DNA from: Dictyobacter aurantiacus
Lineage (GTDB): Bacteria; Chloroflexota; Ktedonobacteria; Ktedonobacterales; Ktedonobacteraceae
Direction: 5' to 3'
DNA length: 64,000 nucleotides
NCBI RefSeq assembly: GCF_003967515.1
Contig: NZ_BIFQ01000001.1
Location: forward strand, 3,658,001-3,722,000
This document shows, in pieces, positions 8,078 through 15,706 of this stretch (positions are counted from its first letter, which is position 1; every line of letters begins with the position of its first letter). Under the pieces are notes generated by a model, which searched no databases, was not told the DNA's origin, and saw only the letters and a program-made list of their open reading frames with translations. The translations under genes were made by a program, and so were the position numbers.

Positions 8078-8824
8078 TTATTGGGGGTCGAGGATCTGGC
8101 GGATCTGATGCAGGTCCTTTGCCGCGCTGACCAAATTGCTATGAATGGTGCGCTCGTCCTGCTTCAGCGTGGTATCGTTGGCTTTATATTCGTCGCGATC
8201 AGTATTATAGGCGACCGCCGTTAGTTTGGGCAGTGTGGACTGAGCATTGTCGATGACACCTTCAATCTTTGTCAGGTCACTTTTGTAATCAGTGAACAGT
8301 GGATTGAGTTTAGCTTTCTGGGCGTCCGAAGCTTTGTCAATGGCGTTTTCCAGGGTAGGCTTGAGATCAACCAGCTTGTCGCGCACACCAATCTCTACAT
8401 CCAGGTGCAGGATGCGGTAGTCGCGTGGCAGCACCACAGCAAGGATGCGATGCTGATAGATGCTCTTGACATCCTCACGGGCCTCTTCGGCATTGGGGGC
8501 CGCGTCAAGCCTGGTTTTCAGGGTGGACATGATGGAGAGATGATTTTTTACATCAGTGGACAGGTCATTAGCCTGGGCATCCGTGATCTGCTTTTTGCCC
8601 AGAATAGTTTGAATCTTTGTATTTAAGGTATTCAAGTCGTTCTGGCGCGTCTGAATTTGCTGATCACCAAAGGTGATGACGCATCTGGTATCGTTGGCCG
8701 CGCATTTCGTGGTGGCAGCCTGGGCAACTGGCGCCTGCAAGAAGGTCAGACCCATGGTCGCCGCCATGCCGCCAATAACGAAGACGCGAGTGAGATTCTG
8801 CATGATGCTCTGTTTTATCAACAT
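8078..8824 (-). CDS. Secreted alpha-helical protein of unknown function
   Basis: 248 aa starting at ATG 8824, 5 bp after GGAAAGGA; the frame extends further upstream but without a ribosome site. Residues 1-35 form a signal peptide ending 'APVAQA-ATT'. The mature part is hydrophilic and helix-rich ('LNTLNTKIQTILGKKQITDAQ', 'LKTRLDAAPNAEEAREDV') and probably forms a helical bundle. Only two Cys are visible in the mature N-terminus (KCAANDTRC), possibly a disulfide. The lipoprotein gene lies 82 bp upstream on the same strand, so the two are probably co-transcribed. No known family recognised. Confidence 0.75.
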   Translation of the reverse strand: MLIKQSIMQNLTRVFVIGGMAATMGLTFLQAPVAQAATTKCAANDTRCVITFGDQQIQTRQNDLNTLNTKIQTILGKKQITDAQANDLSTDVKNHLSIMSTLKTRLDAAPNAEEAREDVKSIYQHRILAVVLPRDYRILHLDVEIGVRDKLVDLKPTLENAIDKASDAQKAKLNPLFTDYKSDLTKIEGVIDNAQSTLPKLTAVAYNTDRDEYKANDTTLKQDERTIHSNLVSAAKDLHQIRQILDPQ

Positions 8825-8906
8825 AATAATGTCCTTTCCTGTTCTTGTCTTATTGATTCTCATGAATATGGTGTGATAGTAAATGCATCGGTGGTCGAGA
8901 ACTTGA

Positions 8907-9224
8907 TTACGGCATCTGATCATTGTCTGAGCTGGACTGTGATGTGTTATTCACATCCTTCTGTGTGTTGTCTATGCTGTTGACGGCGTCCTGCACCTGC
9001 TGATCCACATCCTTGATTTTGGAGGTATTGTCATTTGATGCGGATGTACCTGCTGTGCTGTTGGTATTATTAGTGCTGGAGTTTGTGGTTGTAGTGGAGG
9101 CGCCAGTTGTACTGTTGCCGGCGCTGCTGCTACCACAGGCTGCCAGGGCAAGCACGCATATCAGCAACAGGCTGGCCATGACGATGGTAACATAAGTGCT
9201 ATGTTTTTTTTTGCTATGGGTCAT
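8907..9224 (-). CDS. Small lipoprotein with Ser/Thr/Asn-rich linker
   Basis: 105 aa. A basic N-terminus, hydrophobic helix and lipobox 'LALAAC-GSSS' (Cys at about residue 30) mark a lipoprotein anchored on the outer face of the membrane. A low-complexity linker of Ser, Thr and Asn follows, then a short hydrophilic tail 'KIKDVDQQVQDAVNSID' that could form a helix. The ribosome site AAGGAG precedes the ATG by 6 bp. It is upstream of, and probably co-transcribed with, the secreted helical protein. Function unknown. Confidence 0.75.
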   Translation of the reverse strand: MTHSKKKHSTYVTIVMASLLLICVLALAACGSSSAGNSTTGASTTTTNSSTNNTNSTAGTSASNDNTSKIKDVDQQVQDAVNSIDNTQKDVNNTSQSSSDNDQMP

Positions 9225-9474
9225 TGTAACTCCTTATATATGTTATCAAGCATAATGTGTACTTGAATAGTTTCTGTGGCTATATTTTATTTTGCTCAGT
9301 ACACATCTTTTTCTCTCAGGTGCTATAACCATATCTTAATGCTGAACTGTTAAGTTTTTCTCAAGCAAGGCTAAAGGTTTGCTCTATCTTTTTTGAGGGT
9401 TGGCAGAGGTTTAGGAATGGAGGGAGGATATATCAAACGAGAGAAAGAGATGCGCCCATGAGAGATGGGCGCGT

Positions 9475-9499
9475 AATCGGATGCGAGCTCCGAAGCTAT
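9475..9499 (+). repeat. Family 2 hairpin repeat at the SDR 3' end
   Basis: TCGGA-TGCGAGC-TCCGA followed by AGCTATGG. Read on the minus strand its conserved end gives CCATAG, and this TAG (9496-9498) is the stop codon of the SDR gene. Confidence 0.7.
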
Positions 9500-10356
9500 G
9501 GGGTGTACGGTTCGATGGTGGTGACGTCGATAGACGTGTCGGAGGCGGGCTGATGCTTGCGCCTGCGCTGCAGTTCGCGCCACAGTCCGGCGAACTGCTC
9601 TTTTTTGCCTAGCACACGAACCTCCAGGCCGGTCTTTTTGTCGGTGGCGTTCGATGCGAGCCAGACCACGCGTTCGGCCGGAACGGCAGGTGGATTGCCC
9701 CAGAGGCGGATGATGGTGCTGAGGGCACTCAGCTTTTTCTCGTACCCCTGTATGGCATCCACGTGCCGCAGCAGGTGGGTATCGACCAGTCCAGGGTTGA
9801 AGGCGTGCACCTTGATGCTGGTATTTTTATACTCTTTGGCCAGGGCCAGCGTGAAGCTGCGCACCCAGGTCTTGCTGGAGGCGTAGGCGTTCTGAAAGGC
9901 GACTGGACCCGTATCACCGCGTCCCATCAGGTTGATCAGTTTCCCTCGTCCACCCTGGGCGAGGAAGCGCTGGATGGCTACGATCGAGCCATGATAGGTG
10001 CCGAGAATATTGGTCTGGACGACGCGTTCAAAGTCGTTCGGGGGAATCGAGGCCGTGGGACCATAGATGCCTGCCATGCCAGCGTTGTTGATCCAGATGT
10101 CGATCCGGCCGAAGGTGGCGACCGCGTGTTCGGCCAGCGCCTTCACCTGTTCCAGATCCCCCACATCGGTGGCCAGTCCGCTTACACGGGCACCAGAGAA
10201 CTGCTGAACCGTCTGGATGGCCTCATCCACCGACTCCTGTGAGCGTGCGGCCAGCACCACGCTGGCGCCCTCGCGTACAAAAGCCTGCGCGATGCCTAAT
10301 CCCAGCCCCCGACTGCTACCTGTAATCACGGCTACCTTTCCACTCAAAACCCTCAT
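9496..10356 (-). CDS. Short-chain dehydrogenase/reductase with altered catalytic serine
   Basis: 286 aa classical SDR. The cofactor motif is 'TGSSRGLGLG' (12-21), the structural 'NNAG' is at 90-93, and the catalytic pair Y158-x3-K162 is in 'YASSK'. The residue 13 before the Tyr, normally the catalytic Ser, is G145 ('NLMGRGDTGP'), so activity may be weak or unusual. NAD(P) dependence and substrate are unknown. The ribosome site GGAG precedes ATG 10356. It is last in a TetR-membrane protein-SDR series on the minus strand. The stop codon lies in a family 2 repeat. Confidence 0.85.
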   Translation of the reverse strand: MRVLSGKVAVITGSSRGLGLGIAQAFVREGASVVLAARSQESVDEAIQTVQQFSGARVSGLATDVGDLEQVKALAEHAVATFGRIDIWINNAGMAGIYGPTASIPPNDFERVVQTNILGTYHGSIVAIQRFLAQGGRGKLINLMGRGDTGPVAFQNAYASSKTWVRSFTLALAKEYKNTSIKVHAFNPGLVDTHLLRHVDAIQGYEKKLSALSTIIRLWGNPPAVPAERVVWLASNATDKKTGLEVRVLGKKEQFAGLWRELQRRRKHQPASDTSIDVTTIEPYTP

Positions 10357-10401
10357 TATATCTGCTCCTATCTATGTGATGTCTCTATTATGTTGCCAGT
10401 G

Positions 10402-11469
10402 TTACTTAACGGTTGTGATCTGCTGCGACTGCGGTGGCAGTTTAGAGGCTGGTCGCAACCAGGCATAGATCTGCACCCCCAGGGCGAACAGCAGGGCCAG
10501 CACGATCACCGATGGATAATCGATCAGCGGGATGGCGACGACCTCCCAGATGTGCCCGAAGCCGCGTACGCTGTAGACGCCCAGGACCGCCAGGACGTAG
10601 GCGGCGATGATGCTCCAGCGCATCCATGCCTTCAGTCCCAGGCCATACATCTGGGTGACCACGAAGATGGCGCCGAAGCCAAAGAAGAACATCGGCCACA
10701 GGCTATTGCCGTTCTGGATCGCTACCAGCGTGCCATGCGCCAGCACCAGGATCTCCTGGGTGAACATCCAGTAGCGATTGACGTGGACGCGCGTAAAGAA
10801 GAGGCTTCCCTGCAGTAGGATCATAAACATATAGAAGAAGCCGATCAGGTGGCCCGGCGTATTCTCCATGGGATGATACCAGAAGGTGTAGACGGCCGCC
10901 CAGGAGAAGAAGTAGGGATGGAATTTGCGGGCGGCATAGAGGACGCGACGCGATATGGGCAGGCGCTGTCCAAAGAAGATGCCCCGCCGATTGTTGTCCA
11001 TCAGCAGTACCCAGATGAGAAGGACGATGACCGAGCCCTGTGAGCTAAATATCGAGACGTCCTGGGCCAGGCCATCATACCAGAGCTGCGTCTGCACAAA
11101 GTGCAGCAGGATAAAGAAGACGTTGGCGCCCAGCGTGATCAGGTTGATGCGGTGGAGCCCCGTGGTGTACTTCTTGACATGAGTCTGGGCGTACCAGATC
11201 AGTCCCCACAGCACGACCTGGTGGAGCGCATAAAAGAGCCACGCGGTCAGGTGGGTGATCAGCGTCGGATCGGCCAGCTTCCAGTAATACCAGGAAGCAT
11301 CTCCGGCTGGTTTGGGGAGATGGGGGAAGCCCTTGAGCCAGTCTCCGGTGAACCAGATCACGGCGGTAAAGAGCACGCTGAAGGCGATGCCAAGATAGAG
11401 CGCGAGCAGATCGCGCCTGGAGGCGGCCGGCTTCCCCGTGGCGGCCGCTGTTTCATTCAATGTAGACAT
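10402..11469 (-). CDS. Multi-pass membrane protein of unknown function
   Basis: 355 aa with about nine hydrophobic helices and a Lys-ended tail. His/Trp/Tyr-rich loops ('FYALHQVVLWGLIWYAQTHV', 'RKFHPYFFSWAAVY', 'FWYHPMENTPGH') resemble the texture of membrane redox or desaturase-like proteins, but no family could be named. ATG 11469 lies 7 bp after GGAG and is preferred over ATG 11475. It sits between a TetR regulator and an SDR, all on the minus strand, so it is probably controlled by that regulator. Confidence 0.75.
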   Translation of the reverse strand: MSTLNETAAATGKPAASRRDLLALYLGIAFSVLFTAVIWFTGDWLKGFPHLPKPAGDASWYYWKLADPTLITHLTAWLFYALHQVVLWGLIWYAQTHVKKYTTGLHRINLITLGANVFFILLHFVQTQLWYDGLAQDVSIFSSQGSVIVLLIWVLLMDNNRRGIFFGQRLPISRRVLYAARKFHPYFFSWAAVYTFWYHPMENTPGHLIGFFYMFMILLQGSLFFTRVHVNRYWMFTQEILVLAHGTLVAIQNGNSLWPMFFFGFGAIFVVTQMYGLGLKAWMRWSIIAAYVLAVLGVYSVRGFGHIWEVVAIPLIDYPSVIVLALLFALGVQIYAWLRPASKLPPQSQQITTVK

Positions 11470-11525
11470 GCGCATACTCCGATAAGGCTAGTGTTGCAAG
11501 CGTTCTGATAGCATAATCTGGTCAG

Positions 11526-12137
11526 TCAGGTCGTGAGCCCATGTAGCACAAAGTCGATTACGACATCTACGAGCTCGTCCTTGTTGCCGGTAAGATAGTT
11601 GGCGGGCAGATTTTCGATGCCCTCTATCAGCGAGAGGAACATGCCCGCGTAGGTGACGCTGCGCCGGCGCTTCTCTGGATTGTTGACGAGCGCCTGCTGG
11701 ATCGGTCTGGTCAGTGGCTGCAGTAGCGCATCGCGCACAATGACGCGCAGCGTATCGGCCGACTCCTCGCTGATGGCGGGCATATCCGATTGCATCATGC
11801 GTCCCAGGTGCATGTGTGGCTGTGTCAGCATCCAATGAGCGGCCGCGCTGAGTTGCTGCCTCCAATCGGCACCGGCGTCTCTCAGAACCTGCTCAAGCTG
11901 CGTCTGATAGCTACGCATGCGCCGCTCGACCACCGCCACGTACAGCTCCTCTTTCCCCCTGGGAAAATGATAGTAGAGCGAGGCGTGGCGCATACTCAGG
12001 GACGCCCCGATATCGCGTAGCGAAACTGCCTGATAGCCATGGGTGGCGAACAGCTGATCAGCCACCTCTAATACCCGCTCGCGCGCCGCCACCTGGGCCG
12101 ATTGCGGGCCGGATTTCTCAGATCTGTTAACGGCCAA
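11526..12137 (-). CDS. TetR/AcrR family transcriptional regulator
   Basis: 203 aa. The N-terminal HTH reads 'RERVLEVADQLFATHGYQAV' then 'SLRDIGASLSMRHASLYYHF', a textbook TetR DNA-binding domain ending in 'FPRGKEELY'. The C-terminal two thirds is the helical ligand-binding domain. The start is probably TTG 12137, with AGGAG unusually close upstream. A 20-bp palindrome at 12171-12190 just upstream is a likely autoregulatory operator. The downstream membrane protein and SDR are the likely regulon. Inducer unknown. Confidence 0.88.
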   Translation of the reverse strand: MAVNRSEKSGPQSAQVAARERVLEVADQLFATHGYQAVSLRDIGASLSMRHASLYYHFPRGKEELYVAVVERRMRSYQTQLEQVLRDAGADWRQQLSAAAHWMLTQPHMHLGRMMQSDMPAISEESADTLRVIVRDALLQPLTRPIQQALVNNPEKRRRSVTYAGMFLSLIEGIENLPANYLTGNKDELVDVVIDFVLHGLTT

Positions 12138-12170
12138 ACTCCTTGCTATACTGATCTTCTCCTACAATTC

Positions 12171-12190
12171 TACCTACCGGTTGGTAGGTA
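12171..12190. promoter_or_regulatory. TetR operator palindrome
   Basis: TACCTACC-GGTT-GGTAGGTA, 8-bp perfect arms, lies 34 bp upstream of the tetR start codon. Spacing and symmetry match operators of the TetR/AcrR family, so it probably mediates repression of the tetR-membrane protein-SDR operon, and perhaps of the divergent gene at 12388. Confidence 0.75.
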
Positions 12191-12387
12191 AATGTACTAT
12201 ACCTCGTGGTTGCATCTGCTGTCAAGAAGATCAGGTTGAGGTCTGGTTAAGATCACAAAAAATGATGCGGTAAATTCCTCCTATGATGGCAGCATGGCGA
12301 GCACAAAGATAGAAAGGATCCGATAGAATGCCTAAAGGGGAGCAGAAATGTTGTTTCTCCATTATTTGCACAGAAGGAGTACATATA

Positions 12388-12663
12388 ATGTTGACGCGTT
12401 CAAAAGTGACGCTGGGTATCTTTGTAGTTACCGTGATCGTTCTGATCGTAGTAGCATTCTGGATGGGCCGCTCAATGAACCTCTCCGCCTCTACCTCCGC
12501 GCCCACCATGCCCCCCGCTACCAATAGTGGAAGTCCAGCCGCCACAGCCCCCGCGGCCAATGGTGGTGGCCCGGTAACACCATCCATCCTAACCGGTACC
12601 GTGCAACCTACCATCAGCGTCACCCCCCCGGTCATCACCAGCCCCCACAAATCGCATTGGTAA
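12388..12663 (+). CDS. Small single-TM protein with Pro/Thr-rich outer tail
   Basis: 91 aa. ATG 12388 follows AAGGAG by 9 bp; the frame is open further upstream without a good ribosome site. One TM helix (about residues 8-27, 'VTLGIFVVTVIVLIVVAFWM') is followed by a low-complexity tail of Ala, Pro, Thr, Ser and Gly. It probably sits with the tail outside. It is divergent from tetR across the operator region, so could be co-regulated. Function unknown. Confidence 0.6.
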   Translation: MLTRSKVTLGIFVVTVIVLIVVAFWMGRSMNLSASTSAPTMPPATNSGSPAATAPAANGGGPVTPSILTGTVQPTISVTPPVITSPHKSHW

Positions 12664-12725
12664 ATAAATTCGGGGGGAATGCACGTATCAAAAACCGAAC
12701 GCCCCTTAAAAAATGGAACGCATAT

Positions 12726-12872
12726 GTAGGTGCGCCCCTTGCGGCTCCCGCCTCCGGCCTATTCGGCTCCTCGTAAACGACACCTCGCCCCGCGTGGGCC
12801 GGCGGAGATCCACGAGGAACGTGATCTCAGGGGTATGAAGGCCGCAAGCGGCCAAGCGCCCGCAAGGGGCGC
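12726..12872. repeat. Inverted pair of family 2 ACCTAC-type repeats
   Basis: GTAGGTGCGCCCCTTGCGG (12726-12744) and its inverse near 12852-12872 (GCAAGGGGCGCACCTAC) bracket about 110 bp that also carries CCGCAAGCGG. The pair resembles a bounded mini-element. It fills the 293-bp gap between genes; no reading frame inside is convincing. Confidence 0.6.
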
Positions 12873-12956
12873 ACCTACTAGACGGCATAGGGGGTTCCAT
12901 GCTATTATTGGTGGCAATTATACTGTGTGTATACCTGAAGAAGGGAGTTGTGCTGT

Positions 12957-13421
12957 ATGGGCACCAACTTGTTTCAGTGGCTTTTTACCGATCCGGTTCA
13001 GGCAGGATCAAATGGGAATCTACCCGGGGCGGAGCCTTTCCATTTCTTGTGGCCATGGCTTATTTTTTGTCTGGCTGGCCTCTTAATCGCATTCTATTAT
13101 TCCGTTGAGGGCCGCAAACGGTTCGTGAGGAATAAGCCCGTGCTCAAATATATGTTTGATCGCTATCTGGGCTGGTTCGCGGTTATTTGTTTTATCGGTT
13201 TGCCTTTGATTGGTGCGCGTGTATTGCTGGATGGCTACTTCTTTGCCTGGCGTTTCTGGCGCTATCTCTGGCTCCTGGCACTGGTCGTCTGGGCGGTTAT
13301 GTGGGTTGTCTACCTGGTGCGTAAGTATCCTGCCGACAAGGCGAACTACGCGGCGTACCAGCGCAGACAGCAGTACATCCCAAAAAGCAACAAGCGCAAA
13401 GTACGTTCCGCGTCGCGCTAG
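12957..13421 (+). CDS. Small membrane protein, three TM helices, unknown function
   Basis: 154 aa from ATG 12957, with AGGGAG about 9 bp upstream. Three hydrophobic helices ('WLIFCLAGLLIAFYYSVEG', 'WFAVICFIGLPLIGARVLL', 'LWLLALVVWAVMWVVYLV') alternate with basic loops, and the C-terminus is Lys/Arg-rich ('KSNKRKVRSASR'), probably cytoplasmic. mobA begins 24 bp downstream on the same strand, suggesting co-transcription. No family recognised. Confidence 0.7.
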   Translation: MGTNLFQWLFTDPVQAGSNGNLPGAEPFHFLWPWLIFCLAGLLIAFYYSVEGRKRFVRNKPVLKYMFDRYLGWFAVICFIGLPLIGARVLLDGYFFAWRFWRYLWLLALVVWAVMWVVYLVRKYPADKANYAAYQRRQQYIPKSNKRKVRSASR

Positions 13422-13445
13422 CGCCGCTATTTTTTCGCGTTGGGT

Positions 13446-14072
13446 ATGATGTCTGAACCTTGTGAAGCGTTATCAATCACAGGAATAATTCTCGCCGGCG
13501 GCCAAAGCTCACGTATGGGCCGTGATAAAGCTCTGTTGCCTGTTCCCGGCGAGCCTGCCCTAACGTTTGTGACCCATCTGGCCTGCCTGCTGGCTGACCA
13601 TTGCCAGGAAACGCTGCTGGTCGCGCGTGACCAGTACCAGGCCCAGGCTTATCAGCCACATCTACCTTCTTCAATCCAGGTGTTTACCGACCAGGTTGCC
13701 AATGTTGGCCCTTTAATGGGACTCTACAGTGGCCTGAGCGCTATCCATACCTCGCACGCGCTGGTTGCGGCTGTCGACATGCCATTTCTGCAACCGGCGC
13801 TGCTCAATTTTCTGCTCTCGCAGGCCCGGTCCGACACGGTAACCATGCCACGCGTGGCCGGTCAGGAGCAGGTTTTGCTGGCCATCTACCCACGCGCCAT
13901 CCTACCCTTGATCGAACAACGCCTGCGGGAGGGACGCCGTGATCCTCGTTCACTGCTGCAACTGGCTCACGTGCATCTGCTGGAAGAAGGGCAGCTGCGC
14001 GCAGTCGATCCCCAACTGCGCTCCTTCATCAATATCAACACCCCTGAAGAATTTTCGCGTTACCAACCATAA
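13446..14072 (+). CDS. mobA: Molybdenum cofactor guanylyltransferase MobA
   Basis: 208 aa. The N-terminal 'GIILAGGQSSRMGRDKALLP' is the GTP-binding signature of MobA, followed by 'VGPLMGLYSGL' and 'VAAVDMPFLQPAL'; the end has 'FININTPEEF'. The enzyme joins GMP to molybdopterin to give MGD. Sulfite-oxidase-type enzymes use Moco without GMP, so MobA here probably serves other molybdoenzymes in the genome. Start may be ATG 13446 or 13449. The stop runs directly into family 2 repeats shared with the convergent isomerase gene. Confidence 0.9.
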   Translation: MMSEPCEALSITGIILAGGQSSRMGRDKALLPVPGEPALTFVTHLACLLADHCQETLLVARDQYQAQAYQPHLPSSIQVFTDQVANVGPLMGLYSGLSAIHTSHALVAAVDMPFLQPALLNFLLSQARSDTVTMPRVAGQEQVLLAIYPRAILPLIEQRLREGRRDPRSLLQLAHVHLLEEGQLRAVDPQLRSFININTPEEFSRYQP

Positions 14073-14113
14073 AGCCGGGGCAAGCCCAAGCCGGGGCAAG
14101 CCCGGCACCTACG
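14072..14113 (+). repeat. Family 2 repeat, GGGGCAAGCCC form, tandem
   Basis: AAGCCGGGGCAAGCCC occurs twice in a row, the second copy continuing GGCACCTACG. It fills the 36 bp between the convergent mobA and fni genes. The minus-strand CGTAGGTG contributes the TAG stop of fni (14109-14111). Confidence 0.8.
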
Positions 14114-15272
14114 ACGATGATGATGGGGATGATGACAATGCCGATTTTTGGATGCGGCGCCAGCGTCGCTGTGCCATGGCTTTCAGATCTTCTTCGAAGC
14201 CGCGCAGGGTTAGCCATTCACGGGTGGCGCCGGTGACTACGATATCGGTGGCGCGTAGCTGGGATAGGTTGGCGGCTCCGCCCAGTTGCATGGCGACCTT
14301 CAGTTCGGAGATGATCCCCTCGATGACTTCGCAGACGCGCTCATAGCTTTCGCTGGCCGCTTTCAAAAAGGGAAATCCTATGCCGACCATGGTGGCGCCC
14401 AGCGCCAGGGCGCGCGCGGCATCCAGTCCGTTGCGTACGCCGCCGGTGGAGATCAATGGTAAGCGCGCGGTACTGGCCTCGACGACCGCGATGGGAGTTG
14501 GGATGCCCCAGTCACGGTAGAGCTGTCCAATATTCATGGTGCGCGCATCGCCCCGCGATTGTGAGCGGGCGGCTTCTATGGCCGACATGCTGCTGCCACC
14601 AGCCCCTCCGATGTCGATCGCCGAGACACCGCAGGAGCGCAGTAAGAGAGCCTGCTCCCGGCTGACGCCTGCCCCGGTCTCCTTGGAGATCACCGGCCGA
14701 TCGATGTGCTGGACCAGCTGTTTGAGGGCCGCCGCCTCTCCCACGGCATTGCGATCCCCTTCGGGCTGGGCCGCCTCCTGCAGGCTATTCATGTGAACCG
14801 CCAGGGCGTTGGCCTGGATCATTTCAATGGCGCGCCGCACCTGTTCCAGCGTGAATGGCGGATGGCCTGCTTGCTGAATCAGCTGGGGCGCGCCGATATT
14901 GGCGATCAGAAAGGCGTTGGGTGCGTTCTCGCGCGTAATCGTATAGCTAGCCGCCAGTTCGGGATTCAGGATGGCGGCGCGCTGGCTGCCCACGCCTAGG
15001 GCCAATCCATAGTGTTCGGCGGCGCGGGCCAGGTTGCGATTAATATTAATCACATCGGGATGTCCACCGGTGAGCGAAGACATAAAGATGGGATAACGGA
15101 GGGTGTGGCCTAGAAAGCTGGTGGTCAGGTCGACCTGGTCCAGGTCGACCTCTGGCAGAGCCTGGTGTACAAACTGGATATCGCTCCAGTTGGCTCGCTG
15201 TGGGGCTGAGACATCGCGTTCGAGCGCGATGTTGACATGCTCTATCTTTCGCTGTTTAACTTCGTCCGCCAT
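14109..15272 (-). CDS. fni: Type 2 isopentenyl-diphosphate delta-isomerase (FMN-dependent)
   Basis: 387 aa TIM-barrel enzyme that interconverts IPP and DMAPP for isoprenoid synthesis. Type 2 hallmarks are the N-terminal 'RKIEHVNIAL', 'MSSLTGGHPDVININRNLA', 'HMNSLQEAAQPEGDR', 'KETGAGVS' and the FMN phosphate site 'STGGVRNGLDAARALALGA'. The C-terminal Ser-rich tail (SALSSSPSSSS) is encoded right beside a family 2 repeat that supplies the stop codon, so the tail may be repeat-derived. Confidence 0.93.
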   Translation of the reverse strand: MADEVKQRKIEHVNIALERDVSAPQRANWSDIQFVHQALPEVDLDQVDLTTSFLGHTLRYPIFMSSLTGGHPDVININRNLARAAEHYGLALGVGSQRAAILNPELAASYTITRENAPNAFLIANIGAPQLIQQAGHPPFTLEQVRRAIEMIQANALAVHMNSLQEAAQPEGDRNAVGEAAALKQLVQHIDRPVISKETGAGVSREQALLLRSCGVSAIDIGGAGGSSMSAIEAARSQSRGDARTMNIGQLYRDWGIPTPIAVVEASTARLPLISTGGVRNGLDAARALALGATMVGIGFPFLKAASESYERVCEVIEGIISELKVAMQLGGAANLSQLRATDIVVTGATREWLTLRGFEEDLKAMAQRRWRRIQKSALSSSPSSSS

Positions 15273-15387
15273 AAATGATAACGGTCCTTTCTCAATCTCT
15301 ATTAGTGTGACGACCGCCAGCTGAACATAAGGTACATTTGTGTATACGTATGAGAGCTACGTTCCTTGTGGCTGAATGGAAGGACGA

Positions 15388-15468
15388 AGTGCTGCCGCGC
15401 ATGCGCGGCAGCACTGATTTTTATTGGTGCACCAGGGGCGCATTCGCGCCCCTGGTGCACCAATAAAA
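15388..15468. terminator. Two adjacent perfect hairpins (family 1 copy B)
   Basis: A 28-bp perfect palindrome AGTGCTGCCGCGCA/TGCGCGGCAGCACT (15388-15415) is followed by a family 1 long hairpin with 23-bp arms (15419-15441 and 15446-15468, core TTGGTGCACCAGGGGCGC, loop ATTC). The pair separates two minus-strand genes. The short T/A runs at the hairpin base fit a terminator, but the flanking family 1 modules are absent. Confidence 0.6.
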
Positions 15469-15700
15469 CAGACTGACGCTGAAGCTTGCGCTCCTGGGTG
15501 AGCAGAAGCGCATTTGTAGTGGTGCACCAACACAAAAACAGACTGACGCTGAAGCTTGCGCTCCTGGGTGAGCAGAAGCGCATTTGTAGTGGTGCACCAA
15601 CACAAAAACAGACTGACGCTGAAGCTTGCGCTCCTGGGTGAGCAGAAGCGCATTTGTAGTGGTGCGCCAACATAAAAACAGACTGACGTTTACGGAAAAG
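15469..15700. repeat. 70-bp tandem repeat, three units
   Basis: Units at 15469-15538, 15539-15608 and 15609-15678 are nearly identical (the third has ACC changed to GCC and CACAAAAA to CATAAAAA), and a fourth begins at 15679 (CAGACTGACG). Each carries GCTTGCGCTC...GAGCAGAAGC, a weak hairpin, and TGGTGCACCAAC, part of the family 1 core. Unit length is not a multiple of three, so the reading frames through it are artefacts. Confidence 0.9.
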
Positions 15701-15706
15701 AGCGTA

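Noticed and set aside
15302..15673. Overlapping minus-strand frames with a repeated peptide across the 70-bp units
   Set aside because: The unit is not a multiple of three, so three frames each read part of the same repeat; no start signal.
15469..15700. CRISPR array
   Set aside because: Units are contiguous with no unique spacers and no cas genes are in the window. The same holds for the 52-bp array at 50053-50253.
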